Assembly (NCBI GenBank): GCA_016098155.1
Contig: JAAAJB010000237.1
Coordinates: forward strand, 1-50,556
Reading direction: 5' to 3'
Length of the DNA: 50,556 nucleotides
From: Actinomortierella ambigua
Lineage: Eukaryota; Mortierellomycota; Mortierellomycetes; Mortierellales; Mortierellaceae
Made by a program: the position numbers and the translations under genes. Below the pieces are notes generated by a model. That model searched no databases, was not told the DNA's origin, and saw only the letters and a list, made by a program, of their open reading frames with translations. This document shows positions 22,393-34,121 of the stretch, piece by piece; position 1 is the stretch's first letter; each line of letters begins with the position of its first letter.

Positions 22393-23067
22393 TGTGAGAG
22401 AAACCTAGTGTCTGGATCGAAACAAAAAGAGGTGTCAACATTATTAGGAACCCGCTCTCGTTACCCTAACATGGTTACAAAGAGAAAGCTTATTGTTTCA
22501 TGGGGCCCGCGAAGTGCCAGTTGCCAGCAACGACGACTGTATGCGACACGCTTTTGAGCAAAGACGATCAGCAACGACAAGAGCAACGATAGCAACAACA
22601 GCAAGAACAACAGCCCGATGTGCGCAACAGTTGACATCGACTGCCAGTGGCAAATGTTCACAAGGGCAAATGCATGAAGCATGAGTACATTCAATGGCGT
22701 GTTGGTGTCGAGTCCGGCAAAGTGTGAGGTGCATGGGGTAGTAATTGGTACCTTGTTGAAGGATGCAAGGCAAACGACGGTGGGAAAAAAAAGGGTGGCA
22801 CTATCAGCGTCCGAAAAGCGAGAGCGACAGAGTGCGTTGAATTGTGTGTGTGTGTATGTGTGTGCGATTGAAGGAAGAAAGAAGGGCATTGAAAGCGCGA
22901 CACACAATTGACCCACACCAGTGGCGACGGGCGGACACAAAGTTGGTGGCGCTGGTCGTCTCATGAGAGGCCCTCCGCCCCCTAGCCTTCCGCACACCCT
23001 TTTTGACAAAAAGGACGGGGCTGAATTCCGAGATGCAACTTTTACATCAATCTCCTCTCCATCCAAC
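22393..23067. other. Divergent intergenic region upstream of the HD-domain gene
   Basis: These 675 bases lie between the leftward MPPKRK frame and the rightward HD gene. A CAA/CAG-like patch (22560-22620) and a GT microsatellite near 22845-22865 are visible. The DNA just before 23068 is a CT/CA-rich leader ending CCAACATGG. No gene is recognised. Confidence 0.5.
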
Positions 23068-24065
23068 ATGGCTCAGCCCGAGATCCGCACTCCTGCCGAG
23101 GAGCTTGTCAAGCAGCATATGGCTGCCTATGACCCCTCGCACGACTGGTTCCACGTCGATCGTGTGCGGCGGCAAGGTGAGATACCCTCTGCCCTGACCA
23201 AAAAATTGAATTGGGGAAGCTTGCTTGCGTGAAACTTACCCTTTTGTCCATCGAATCTTGCTCCTCTGGAGTCTAGCCCTCAAGATCGCCAGGGACGAAA
23301 AAGAGCGAGGGGCCGAGGTGGACATGGAGGTGGTCGAAATAGCAGCTCTGTTCCATGACATTGGCGACTTCAAATACCAAAAGGAAGGGGACCCTTCTGG
23401 GCGTGAGATCATCCTCGACTTCTTGGGAAAGCATCACTTTGACTCTCGCAAGGCCGAATTGGTGGCAAAGATCGTCGAGAACGTTTCCTTCCGCAAGGAG
23501 TTGGCTGGCATCAAGGACGTGTGGCGAGACACCTGCACAGAGCTGCACATGTAAATAGTCTATCCGCCTTGCTGTTTTGTGCTGTGTGTACATTTTCATC
23601 CTACTTTGGTGTCACTGACATACTGTTTCACCCCCATGTCACTCCAACCTTCTAGTGTGCAAGATGCCGACAAGCTGGACGCGATCGGAGCTTTCGGTAC
23701 ATATTCTTATGGAACATTGTGATGGTGATTGATCGATCGGGATCCGATAGATGACTTTTAGAACTAACTGCTGTGTCTCATCATATCCTCTTCAAGGTAT
23801 CATGCGCTGCGCTGCGTATAGCGGCTTCAAGAACAGACCGCTATATGATCCGAATGAGCAAGCCCAGCACAACATGACCTACGAACAATACCAGGCACAA
23901 ACCAAGGCCAATGTTGGGTGCGCCATCAGCCACTTTCACGAAAAGCTGTTCCGTCTCAAAGACATGATGAAGACCCCCTCTGGCAAAGCCATGGCTCAAA
24001 AGCGCCATGATATGATGGTGTATTTTGTTCAAAACATTGAACAAGAATACTCAATGGATGAATAA
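23068..24065 (+). CDS. HD-domain metal-dependent phosphohydrolase
   Basis: Four exons: 23068-23176, 23277-23550, 23656-23696 and 23797-24065, 230 residues, phases consistent. HD-domain enzymes hydrolyse phosphate esters, often of nucleotides, using metal ions held by His and Asp residues. The characteristic residues are in order: His in HDWFHVDRVRR, the His-Asp pair in ALFHDIGDF, and the downstream Asp in VQDADKLDAIGA. The arrangement and length match the small YedJ-like HD family; the substrate is unknown. The C-terminal half (YDPNEQAQHNMTYEQY, SHFHEKLFRLKDMM) is helical, as in that family. There is no targeting signal, so cytosolic location is inferred. Its stop codon lies only 109 bases from the end of the converging Efm7 gene. 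Confidence 0.88.
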
Positions 24066-24174
24066 TTGAAAGAAAAATAAAGGCGCGTAATGAAACATTG
24101 TATTTTCGTTTGTTTTTTTGTTGGAATGAAGTAGGGACAGCGGTTATTATACACTTGTGAAACGAACAGAGCGT

Positions 24175-25123
24175 TCACTCCAGCCACATCATGTAGCCAT
24201 GGACGGTGGCGCGCACCTCCTCACTGCCAGGGTCCTCTGGGAACATGGGAATCATCTTTTCCTCGAGCACTTTCTCGACCTTGAAGCCATATCCACCCAG
24301 ATCACGTTCGTCATCAGAAGACTCGTCGCCGGCGGGTGGGTCGATCACTGGAGCGGCGGCAATCTCAAAAAACTTGTTGTCAGCATCGGCAAGCCACGGG
24401 CGATGGTGGGTGAAGAAGACAAAGACACGTCCTGTCTTTGGCCGGAGGGTCTCCTTGCATGTCTTCAGCATAGCGTGGTGCTGCGAGTGGTTGAAGAGTA
24501 GATCCGAGAGAATAATGGTATCAAAGAGGCCACCGCTGGCTGTCGTCGATTGAAGGTGGTTCAGAAGAGGTTTAGTGTTCTTGCCCCACAGATATCCCTC
24601 GACTACCACGGTCTTCTCCTCCATCTGTCTCGGCACATTCTGCTGAACGTTGAACTCAATGTTCTTGATTAATGACTCGTCAGGATAATCAGTGACAATG
24701 ACCTACATGTACAAATAGATGTCAAAAATACAGAGAAAGAGTGTTAGATCGGGCGTTCATATGAGGGTAGGAAGGTGACCTTTGGCGTGCGTTGTTGTGC
24801 AGAACAAGGAGGAAATGTCAAACCTTGGAAGCACCATTGACAGTGGCGATTAAGCTCGGCAACGCTGCACCCGCTCCAAGCTCCAGAACGTTTTTCTTGT
24901 GGGTGTACTCAGGGCGAGCATCGAGCCAGTTTGCAAACAGCTTGGCAGCATTCCACAAGTGGTGGCCCCACAAGGGGTGTGATCCTACTAGCCGCAGCGT
25001 GAACTGTTGAGGGTCCTGGTCCTTCTTGTCCCGAACAAAGTGCTCAAAGGTGGGTTCTGGTGGTGGGGGGCTGCTCTCGCGGAACATGGCCAAGTCGCCC
25101 TCGGAATCAGAAGAGTAGGTCAT
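24175..25123 (-). CDS. Efm7/Nnt1-type protein N-methyltransferase (eEF1A N-terminal methylation)
   Basis: Two exons, 25123-24824 and 24702-24175, 275 residues, phase-0 junction. Yeast Efm7 is a seven-beta-strand, SAM-dependent methyltransferase that methylates the N-terminal Gly2/Lys3 of translation elongation factor eEF1A. Strong family marks are PTFEHFVRDKK, LRLVGSHPLWGHHLWNA, the SAM motif NVLELGAGAALPSL, VIVTDYPDESLIKNIEFNV, VEGYLWGKNTKPLL and LSDLLFNHSQH. The N-terminus is acidic (SSDSEGD). I chose the ATG at 25123, close to the conserved region; an in-frame ATG at 25174 would add 17 residues with no family match. The donor GTTTGA is non-consensus, but the frame and the family alignment across it are continuous. 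Confidence 0.92.
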
Positions 25124-26066
25124 TGCTGGAATGGCAAGTTGGCAAGGTGCATGCAGTTGGTGGAGTAGACACAACAGACTCTCGTTTTGCCACCACTGTT
25201 TACTTTCTGCCCGTTGGGCTGATCCTCATCAGTGACTGCCCTTCTTCCAGGGCTCAGATATGATTCGACTCTTTTTTTTTCCATAGGGCCGTTTCCCTTT
25301 GTATACTTGAGCTGACCCCGGAGCTACATCTTTTTTTCTTTTTCTTCTTGTTGATTGCATTGTCCTGATCCATTCATCTCCTACTCCTCATTGTCTTCTT
25401 TTCTTCTCTCTCTCTGCTCTTTCTCGTCCTTATCCCTATTCGCCCGAGCCTACCCTTCTTCTAGCGTTAATTGCCTCACACGTTGTTTCGCAGATATCTG
25501 ATCACACACATTATCGCTCCCCCCCCCTGCTTCATTGCACAACTACTCCTTTTTGTGGCTCCATTGAGATATTTGCCTCTTTTTCGTTGTTGTATCGACA
25601 TTCAGCGAGCAAATTGTGCAAAAATCCCTCAGGAGCATCCTGTCCAACGCTTTGCCAAAGCCTATCGTCATCTGTCCCTACTTCTTATCATCATCAATAT
25701 CATCGAGTTTGGGGTGAGCCTTTTGTCGAGTTTTTTTTCTTCTGCTCGCCTCTTTCTCTCATTCTTTCTTCCTTTTTTTCGTTCACCTTTGTTGCCTACC
25801 ATTCCGTCCTTCACAACGTTCACCGACTTTCAACAGGCTGCCATGTCTCTCACCTGAGTCTTTTTTGTTGAACAAGGATCCTTTGCTGTTTGCAACGCAG
25901 TTGTTTCTCGACACTCGACTCTCTCTCTCTTATTGTCATACATTTATTGTCCTTTGGACTATTGATACCTTGGAACCGCCCTCTTTATTCTTTTTTTTTT
26001 TTCTTGTTGGCCCGTCCTATACCTTACCCCAACCCCAGTCTTCTCGCCCAACTATTCCCCGACGCA
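25124..26066. promoter_or_regulatory. Long divergent promoter/leader region, CT-rich
   Basis: This is 943 bases between the Efm7 start (leftward) and the carrier start (rightward). The right two-thirds (25260-26060) is heavily C/T-rich with repeated T runs, typical of a long leader, and may hold a 5' UTR intron. Frames in it (for example 25471-25857) are low-complexity translations of the CT tract and were not taken as genes. Confidence 0.5.
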
Positions 26067-28070
26067 ATGGCTCACTCGTACAACCCATACCCCGACTCGA
26101 AGCTGGTCGAGCTGCAAGATACCAAGGTGTCGATTTCTGAGAAGAGTGAGCAGTCTCTCAAGGATCTCGCTTTTGGTTCGGTAAGTGATGAAGCGGAGGA
26201 GGATATTATTGACTCGCTCGCCCATGACATGACATGACATGACATAACATGTTATGCCATGTACTAAAAATGTGGTGTGTGCGGGGAGGATATGTTGCTT
26301 GATACTCCAAAAAGGCGATCTGAGTCAAAGATGATTCGATTATTATTCGTCCTCCCACACTGTGTCTCTGAAAAGAGAGAGAGAGAGAGGGAAGAGGGAG
26401 AGTCTTCTGTTTCGGGGTTGAACCGAAAAAGGGAGAGCTCCTCCTCTTTCTCTCCAATCACAGACTTACTCGAACCGTGCACTTTGGGTGACCTGAGCGC
26501 GCACCATGTCTGTTTTCAACCTCTTGTTCGGAACGGGACAGCTCACTCACTCTTTCCATTTCCTCGAAATCCATCTTAGATTGCCGGCGTTGCAGGCAAG
26601 TTTGTCGAGTTTCCCTTTGACACCATCAAAGTCAGGCTCCAGACCCAGCCATTGGACCACCCCGTCTTCAATGGCCCATACGACTGCTTCCGCAAGACTG
26701 TCCGCTCCGAGGGATTTCTCAGCCTGTACAATGTAAGAAACTGTTTCTTCTCTTACATGCCATATCCCTTATCAAGGAAAAAAAAAGAAGGTGCAAAAAG
26801 AAGCACCCCCCACCCACACCCCCACCCCCCAGGCCTCTTGTTTTGTTTTTGCTCTCGTTGGGGGAGAAACGATGAGGAAACGATGAGGAGGATGAGAGAT
26901 TTTTCATGCTCTTGTTGTCGATTTCCCACAACGACGGATAATGTCTGTGGGAAACACAACTACACCTTTGCACACGACCTTCCCCACCCCCTCTTTCCTT
27001 GCCCTTCTTACCCACCCCCACCCCCCTCCTCCTCCACCTCTCATGTTTCTATTATTGACTGTAAGTGGTTCTGATAATCTACAATCTTTTATAGGGTTTG
27101 TCATCGCCATTGGTGGGCGCAATGCTGGAGAATGCTATCCTGTTTGTCGGCTATCGTCGTGCCCAAGATATGCTGCGAGAATTCGTCGCCGTTCCCGACG
27201 TTGATCCAACCTCCAATCAGCCTGCTCCGCTGAGCATCCCCATGCTCTGCCTGTCCGGTGGTATCTCTGGTGTTTTTGCATCCATGGTCCTCACCCCTGT
27301 CGAACTGGTCAAGTGCAAGTTGCAAGTCCAGCAACTCAGCGAGCTCTATGCATCCAAGGCTGCTGCTGCTGCTGCCGCCACCGCCGGTGGACTCCATGGT
27401 TCCAAGGCAGTGATGCCGACCCCAAAGAAGGCGGCGCTTCACAGCGGCCCGCTGAGTGTGATTCGCCACATCTATGCCCAGCACGGCCTGCGGGGGTTCT
27501 ACCTTGGCCATTTCCCTACATTCCTGCGTGAGGTCGGCGGTGGTGCTGCGTGGTTTGGATCGTACGAGGCCATCTGCCGGTTCTGGCTGGCGCGGGAGCA
27601 AGCCAAGGTGCCCATCGGCAGCAACAAGAAGATCACCCAGGCGGATCTGACGGCTCCGTACTTGATGACTGCTGGCGCAATTGCCGGTATGGCTTATAAC
27701 TTTATCCTATTCCCTGCAGATTGCATCAAGAGCCATATGCAGACGATGGACGAGCTGCGCGCACACCAAGATGCGCCCGGTGCTGCTCGTAAAGGGTTCC
27801 TGGCCACTGGCAAGGAGATCTTCCGGTCCGAGGGTATCCGAGGCCTGTACCGTGGTTGTGGTATCACGGTTGTGCGCGCTGCGCCTACTAGCGCCATCAT
27901 TTTTATGACCTACGTATGTATCATTTACACCTACATTACCCCCCCCCGCCCTTTTTTCGCGTGACGTGGGAACAAGTTTGTCTGTTGATTTTTTTTGGAG
28001 ACTAACTAGCCAAACGACCTTTCTTTCTTTTCGTGTGAAACAGGAACTCTTGACGCGTCGGTTTACGTAG
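26067..28070 (+). CDS. Mitochondrial carrier, ornithine transporter (Ort1) type
   Basis: Four exons: 26067-26180, 26580-26732, 27095-27913 and 28044-28070, 370 residues, all phase 0. Mitochondrial carriers have six membrane helices in three repeats and exchange metabolites across the inner membrane. The three PX[DE]XX[KR] signatures are present: EFPFDTIKVRLQT, LTPVELVKCKLQV and LFPADCIKSHMQT. These versions, with the GxxAGxxxxFPFD start, resemble fungal and animal ornithine carriers (Ort1/ORC) more than carnitine carriers, so ornithine/arginine export for the urea or arginine pathway is the likely role. Between repeats 1 and 2 is an Ala-rich loop (KAAAAAAAT type, about residues 165-175). The 38-residue N-terminus before repeat 1 is polar. 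The last exon encodes only nine codons, including the stop. Confidence 0.9.
26222..26256. repeat. (CATGA)n repeat and 14-bp palindrome in carrier intron 1
   Basis: Four CATGA units run into CATAACATGTTATG (26243-26256), a perfect palindrome, inside the 399-base first intron. It could be a transcript hairpin or protein site; there is no further support. Confidence 0.65.
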
Positions 28071-28640
28071 ACACTTCCATCCACGCCTTCACGAAAAAAA
28101 AAGAACCCCACACAGCATAGAATCGCATAAACGACCGCATTTGCATCTCCTCTCTTCCACCCTACGTCTATCTTCTTGGAGAATCTAGCAGGAGATAAGG
28201 TGGTTGGTCTGATCGAAGCAGACATTGTTTGGTCACGCGACGCCCAGATTGTCCGTCTTGTAATACACCCTTGAACTCCACGACTAGTACAGCAGCAAGC
28301 ACGGAAGACATGGGATGTCTATCCATATTGCAGAATAGGTTGCCACTGTCACCGGAACTTGGAACCCCCGCTTCCCCGAAGAGAGAGTGCAGCGAAGTCT
28401 TTTTTTTTTTTTTTTTTTTTCAATTTTCTCTTTGTTTTTGGGCGAGGGCGGTGAAGTCTTTTTTTTTTTTCATTTATACGCCAACATTCCATGCAACATT
28501 TTTTCACCCTCTTTCCTTCCACACCTCCACCTCATCGCCCTGCTTTTTCTTTTTTGTCTCTAATCCATTCCTACTCATGTTGGCCAAATTGAATTTTTTT
28601 ATTTTCCTCCTAGTTTGTACAACGCCTGCTGATTAATCCT
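28071..28640. other. Intergenic region with a 21-T run, promoter of NAPE-PLD-like gene
   Basis: This is 570 bases between tandem genes. It includes a T21 run at 28400-28420, another T run near 28459-28470, and a C/T-rich leader up to the ATG at 28641. I see no gene. Confidence 0.55.
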
Positions 28641-30650
28641 ATGTTCACGAATCGAACAAAGTGGATTGCTGCTGCTGGCGCAACTCTCGTTGGCGCTGCT
28701 ATCTATCAACGACGTCAAGCCCTTGCGCAATGGGGCAGTGTAGGCGCTGTTGTAGACGATGTGGAAGGTGCTTATGTGTATCTGTGTGTGTTATTTTGCT
28801 CGTTCAGACCGTCAGAACTAATCCTCCTGAATTGCGTGGCTCTTGTTGTGATCGAAACGTTGGATCTCAAACCTTATCCTCCTTGTTCAGCCGCCGGCTG
28901 GGTGCTTTTCACTAAAGCCTATAAAAAACTGTTTCCCAACTTTTTATTTTCTTCATTTCTCCCAAACTCCACACACTTTTATACAATGTCCATCTCGTCA
29001 TCAGGAGCACCTTCTTCCAAGCCTGCTCACCATGCACCTAGCGGCAAAGGGTTTGTGAACCCATGGCCAAGTTTCCACAGACACTCCCAGTGGGCTTTCG
29101 TCAAGTGCATGTTGGAGTGGGATGTGAAGAGGACAAAAATCTCCGCCGAGACCAAGCTGCCCAATATCTTGCCTCTGGACAAGCCGCTCATTGAATCGCT
29201 GGGTACACCCGTCGAGCAGAACACATCGCGTGATAAGGTGGCTACCACCTGGCTTGGGCAGTACGGTTTTTTTTTTTTTTTTTTTTTTTGTTGGAATGCC
29301 CCTGCTCCCTTAACCAGCCTCTCCTTCTTTNNNNNNNNNNCGATGGGTAGGTACCAAGGTTGCTCCCACCGTGCCGGGGCGGGGGGGTTTTTTTTTTTTT
29401 TTTTTTTTGTGTAGCATGGCCTCTATCTCCTAAACATATCTATCTACCCTTATGGATATTGACTGCCTATTCTCTTTTTTATGGCCATTAGCGCCTGCTT
29501 CCTTGTTCAGATCAACGGTGTCAACATCCTCTACGACCCAGTCTTCTCAGACCGCTGCAGTCCAAGCCAGTTTGTGGGCCCAAAACGGTATACGCCTCCA
29601 CCCTGCAAACTCGACGGCTTGCCTCGGATCGACATTGTCGTCATCAGCCACAACCACTACGACCATCTGGACCTGACGACAGTCCAGTCGCTGCACAAGG
29701 AGCATGCGCCGTACTTCTTTGTTCCGTTGGGCAACAAGAGCTGGTTTGACTCGGTCGGTATCCAGGACAGCAAGGTCATCGAATGCGATTGGTGGGATGC
29801 CCATGTCGTTCGATTCCACAACAACACAACGCCCATCAAGGTCACTTGCACACCCTGCCAACACTTTACGGGACGGTCGGTTCATGACCACTACAGAACC
29901 TTGTGGGCTTCGTGGGCTGTCCAGACTCTCCCACCTGAGAATGCTTCGGAAAAACCAATCAAGGTGTTCTTTGGCGGGTAAGGTGTTCCCCCTATCCCCC
30001 TTCTTTTTTTTTTTCTTTCTTTTTTTTGTTGGTCGTCAACGGTCCTCTCTCTCCCCCTTTTTTTTGTTTGAGGCCAAGGAAATTGTTCTAACGGTACGTG
30101 GCGATCTCTTTTTCCCACGTTCACTTCTTCTCATTTCTTTTCTTTAGTGACACGGGATATCGCTATGTACCCAAGGGAGCTGATGAGAACAGCGTGCCGA
30201 CCTGTCCCGTGTTCAAGGAGATTGGCGAGCGTGAGGGACCGTTTGATCTGTCGATGATCCCGATCGGTGCGTATAGTCCACGATGGTTCATGTCGCCGAT
30301 CCATTGTTCGCCTGAGGATGCTGTCCGACTGCATGAGGATGTCCGGTCGAAGCGGAGCATCGGCATGCATTGGGGCACTGTAAGTTTTTGTATTCCTTGC
30401 TTATTTTTTGATCATTTTGGTTTTTTATGGATTGCTCTCAGTTGCTCTTTGATCTGACCATGTGATGATGCTGGTGGTTGGGGGGTTTTTTTTTTTTTTT
30501 TTTTTTTTCTTTTGATAGTGGATTCTGACGGACGAGGATGTCACAGAGCCTCCGAAGCGCTTGGAGGCGGAGATGAAAAACCGTGGACATGACCCCAACA
30601 CGTTCAACACCATGCAGATCGGAGAGACGCTCGTGGTTGACGTGAACTAA
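28641..30650 (+). CDS. NAPE-hydrolysing phospholipase D-like protein (metallo-beta-lactamase fold)
   Basis: Five exons: 28641-28767, 29005-29260, 29492-29977, 30148-30379 and 30519-30650, 410 residues, phases consistent. NAPE-PLD releases N-acylethanolamines from N-acyl-phosphatidylethanolamine; yeast Fmp30 is the related mitochondrial protein. The zinc ligands are all visible: SHNHYDHLD, the His in TPCQHF, the Asp in GGDTGYR, and the His in MHWGT. Family blocks [35 protein letters not shown] and [12 protein letters not shown] are also present. The N-terminus ([16 protein letters not shown]) is a probable membrane anchor, consistent with an inner mitochondrial or organelle membrane. The second intron contains two long T runs and a 10-N gap, but the flanking exons splice exactly through the WLG-HAC block, so the protein appears complete. 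Confidence 0.92.
29331..29340. other. Assembly gap (10 N)
   Basis: Ten unknown bases lie in intron 2 of the NAPE-PLD-like gene, flanked by T23 at 29267-29289 and G7T21 at 29382-29408. The true gap length is unknown, as fixed-size N runs are usually placeholders. Confidence 0.98.
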
Positions 30651-31025
30651 TCGCAAAGAGAACGAGAGCGTCGTGTTTGTTTTCAAAGGTCCCGGCGGTA
30701 CAGAGTGATTCATGCGGACGTTAAAGAGTCGAGCTGAATCCAACCAAGGAATGCATTGCTTAGGATGTGTAAGATATTCCATAATTTTTGACCTTCTCGA
30801 CCCCTGTCGGGATAGGATGACCTTAACCATCCGTTCTATTCTTTACGTTTTCGTCTACTTCAAAGTCAGCCATGGGAGTTGAGAGAAAGAAAGAAGATAC
30901 GAAGGAGAGCAGGAGAGATGCCATTCACTAAAAGCTCACGTTTGCAATACTGTGTGAAGGAAAAAAAAAATGAAAAAGAACGAGGGTATTCCAAGTTTTT
31001 GTTTGATTGGCTTTTATTATTATCA
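30651..31025. other. Convergent intergenic region
   Basis: This is 375 bases between the NAPE-PLD-like and THOC5 stop codons. It holds short A runs (30961-30970), no coding exon and no RNA gene that I can see. Confidence 0.55.
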
Positions 31026-31182
31026 TTACTGGCTAGACGGTTCTTCGAGAATGGCGTCCAGGCCAAGTTGGATTTTGGCCACTTGGATGGAGATCAGCAA
31101 ATTGTGCTCGTAAGGATCTGCATTGTGCAGTGCTCCCGCCAGATCGTTATTCACCGACATTTGAAGGATCTATTGTGCAGGA

Positions 31183-31226
<44 letters not shown>

Positions 31227-34121
31227 CACACAGGTCGACAGTTAGAGAGTCAGGGCCTGAAAACCTCCTTGATCACATTACTACAAATCCAACTTGTATA
31301 TTCTCCGAGACATACCCGTAATTGCTCCTGCGGCGAGACACAGATCGAAGTGGTGGCCCCAGTCCGCGTTCCTTCTTCCTCTTCTTCTTCCATCACCATA
31401 TCCTCCATCATCGCTCCCTTGCGGCGTGCGCCCTCCACGTTTTCATCATCGAGCACCCCCGGACTGCCATCCTTGGACGACGACAATGGCACTCCAGGAC
31501 TGTCGACAAACTCGACGGTGGACGAGGCCTCCTTGGAAACATCCTTATCTTTATCCTTGTCTGTCGTCGTCACAGCGGGCTCTTCGGGGAACGCAGGCCC
31601 GGGCTTGAGCTCCCACTGCGGCGCACGATCTGGGTAGGCAAGATAAATTTCCACCGTGCCCTCCACAAAGGTCTGGGAGGAGGTCGGTAATCCATTCATG
31701 GCCAGCGATGTTTCTGTCGCTGTCCGTGTGTTCCTGCCCAGCTTTTGGTCAAACGTCACTCGATAGACAAGAGCATGTCGGATGTCGTGGCCCTCCACGG
31801 CGCGCCAGCCCCGCAGGACCAAATTCGACTTTGCCAATCCGTCCTTCAGCGTTGCAAAGAGCGTGTTAATGTTGTCTTCGTCATGCAACAGGTTGGCTGT
31901 GGTGGTGGATGATGCTGCTGCTGCTGCTGCTGTTGCGGAGGAGGAAGAGAAGGAGGAGGTGGTAGAGGATGTGGAAGAGGTGGACGGTGCTACTGGTCGG
32001 GGGCGCGGTCGCGAGATCACGCCACGGTCAAGGTCTTCCATCTGTCGCTCCAGTGCCTTCCATGCCCGTCGTCTGTTGCGGATCAATCGAACGATCTGAC
32101 TCAAGAAAGCCCGTCGACCGGCTCGGGCACCACCGCCATTCACGGCGCCATGGGCTCCTCCTCCTCCTCCCCATCCTTGAGCATACGGTCCGAGGTATTC
32201 CAGTCCGCAAATCTCCTGGGCCCAACGATAAGCATACCCTCCTGCCTCTTGGATGTTGAGCACAATGTCGGATCCAGGTTCGCCTGACCGTTCATCGCTC
32301 GAGACCAGCGCTCCAAAGGCATCCAGTCCCAAAAAGGCCGCCTCCGGGTTGGGACAGACCTCTCCAAAATCGCCTGGGAACAACTCGTGCAGGATCTGCG
32401 AACAGTCTAGCTTCAAGATGCCTGGTGCGCCCTCCACCTTGACCACAACGACGCCTAACCGCACCAGATAGCCAAAGCGCAGATGCATGATCGTGTTGGA
32501 TGTTGGGGTAGCTATACGAGAGGGGCAGGAGAGAGATAAAAGAGACAGGGTCTGTTAATCATGGAAAGCACCCTCAAAAAGTACTACTGAACAGACGAAC
32601 GTATCATGGAGACCTGTGTGAGAGAGAGGGTGGGGAGGGGGCGAGGGAAGAGGGGCTTACCATCTTTCTTGATCTTGATGACAACATCGAACGGCGCGCG
32701 CTCATATATGTGCTCGGCCCGATCCGTCGATCCACGACGGTTATGTTGTCCGATGGCATCCTCATCCTCTGCCGTCTTGCTCTTGACGTTCATAGGTGTG
32801 AGAATAGTGTCCTTGGTCTGATGGTCGACTTCATCCATCTTGATGTCCGTCTGGGCAGCGGTGCGCAAGTCGTGAATCTCTGCTCTCACTTCATCGCCAA
32901 ATGTGCTGGAGAAGGCCGTGGCATGGCGATAGAGTACATAGAGTGGCTCGGGCAAAAACTGGGCGAGGTCGTTGCGCTTCAGTAACTCTGTTGTTGCTAA
33001 ACGCATCGGCGCCGACTCCAAGGTGTTGGCCGCCAAAGTCGAGTTCTTGGTATCATGTTGCGGTTTGGACCCCGTTGTTGTTGCTGATGATGATGTTGTT
33101 GTTGCTGTTGTTGTCAAACTATTGAGGAGGAGTTCCTGGATCGGTGCGCTGGCGGCGACGTAGTCTTCGAGCTGCTTCTCAATCTTGGTGATGTGCGCCT
33201 TTTGTGATTTGTTGGCCTTGGCGAGCTGTGTCTTAATCGCAAGCAACTTGCGCTTCTCCAGATCGAATCGCTTCCTTTCGTCCAGCTCAAACTGGAGTCG
33301 GTTCAGCATTAACTGGTGGTCATCGGTCACGTCAGAGAGAGTGGATGGCGCCGATGCTTTGAATTCTTCTATCGGGACCAAGTCGACATCCTGATAGTAT
33401 GTCCTACACACGGTGAGAAGGGAAGCAAACAAAAGAAAATGGTTGGATAAATGGTTGGGCAAATGGTTGGGCAAATGGTTGGGTAAAAATGAACGCCATT
33501 CAAAGTCGCGTCAGAATAAGTTGAAGTCAGAGAAAAAAAAAGTCGGGTGACGCGCGCGTGTTGTCATCCGGGCACCTGGAACGTACTCAAAATCGTGGCA
33601 TCGTGCAATCTCGTTCAGCAAATATTTCCGCTGGTATCGAAGGTTCTGCAGACCCAGATCCACTTGACCAACCGATGTCTTCAAGTCCGTCAGAGCGTTC
33701 CGAAGCTTCCGCTCCTCATGTTGGACATCACGGTTCAGAAACCGGAGATTCTGTACTATTGCCTGCCCTTGAGCTGCCGTTTCTTCCACCTCCAGCTGCA
33801 AATTCGGGGCAATCTTCAAGAAAATCAAATTATCGCCCCCGTCATGGAGATGGAGCATATTAAACAATATGTCAGCCTTCACATCAGATAAGCCGTGTTG
33901 GTAGCATGAGCACTTGTTTAAACAGAGTGAGCAAGGGATCGCGCGGGAGGGGTGGGACGTACCTGAATGTCAACGTCCATTGCGTGATTGGCATCGTTCC
34001 CTTTGTTGGGATGAATGACGCCGGGATTAGCCAGCCTAAGCTGCTTCAAATGTTCCGTGGTTGAGCGGATGACATTGCAGGCGTTTGTAACCTTGGCGGC
34101 ATGGCTTTCAAGCGTCTCCAT
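31026..34121 (-). CDS. THO complex subunit 5 (THOC5) homolog
   Basis: Five exons: 34121-33963, 33876-33587, 33403-32661, 32511-31316 and 31169-31026, 843 residues, phases consistent. THOC5 is part of the THO/TREX complex that couples transcription to mRNA packaging and nuclear export. A coiled coil (AIVQNLRFLNRDVQHEERKL and on) leads into the diagnostic block LNEIARCHDFETYYQDVDLVPIEEF, which parallels human [42 protein letters not shown] and LPEPLYVLYRHATAF follow, then a C-terminal domain (LHLRFGYL, CPNPEAAF, YAYRWAQEICGLEYLG, VYRVTFDQKLGRN, VEIYLAYPDRAPQWEL). Ser/Thr- and Asp/Glu-rich linkers are longer than in animals. I used the ATG at 34121; in-frame ATGs at 34175 and 34202 are alternatives. 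It is divergent from NOP58. Confidence 0.9.
31179..31224. repeat. (AG)n microsatellite in last THOC5 intron
   Basis: An almost pure GA dinucleotide run of about 40 bases (CT on the coding strand) sits between the last two THOC5 exons and provides the polypyrimidine tract before the 31169 acceptor. Confidence 0.8.
33437..33486. repeat. 12-bp tandem repeat in a THOC5 intron
   Basis: Four copies of a unit close to AAATGGTTGGGC lie in tandem, with end copies varying by one or two bases, within the 183-base intron 33404-33586. Likely replication slippage. Confidence 0.75.

Noticed and set aside
22461..23069. 202-codon minus-strand frame upstream of the HD gene
   Set aside because: Composed of Leu/Thr-His runs from simple repeats, without coding character.
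25471..26140. CT-rich frames before the carrier gene
   Set aside because: Phe/Leu/Ser-rich translations of a pyrimidine tract; taken as leader or promoter.
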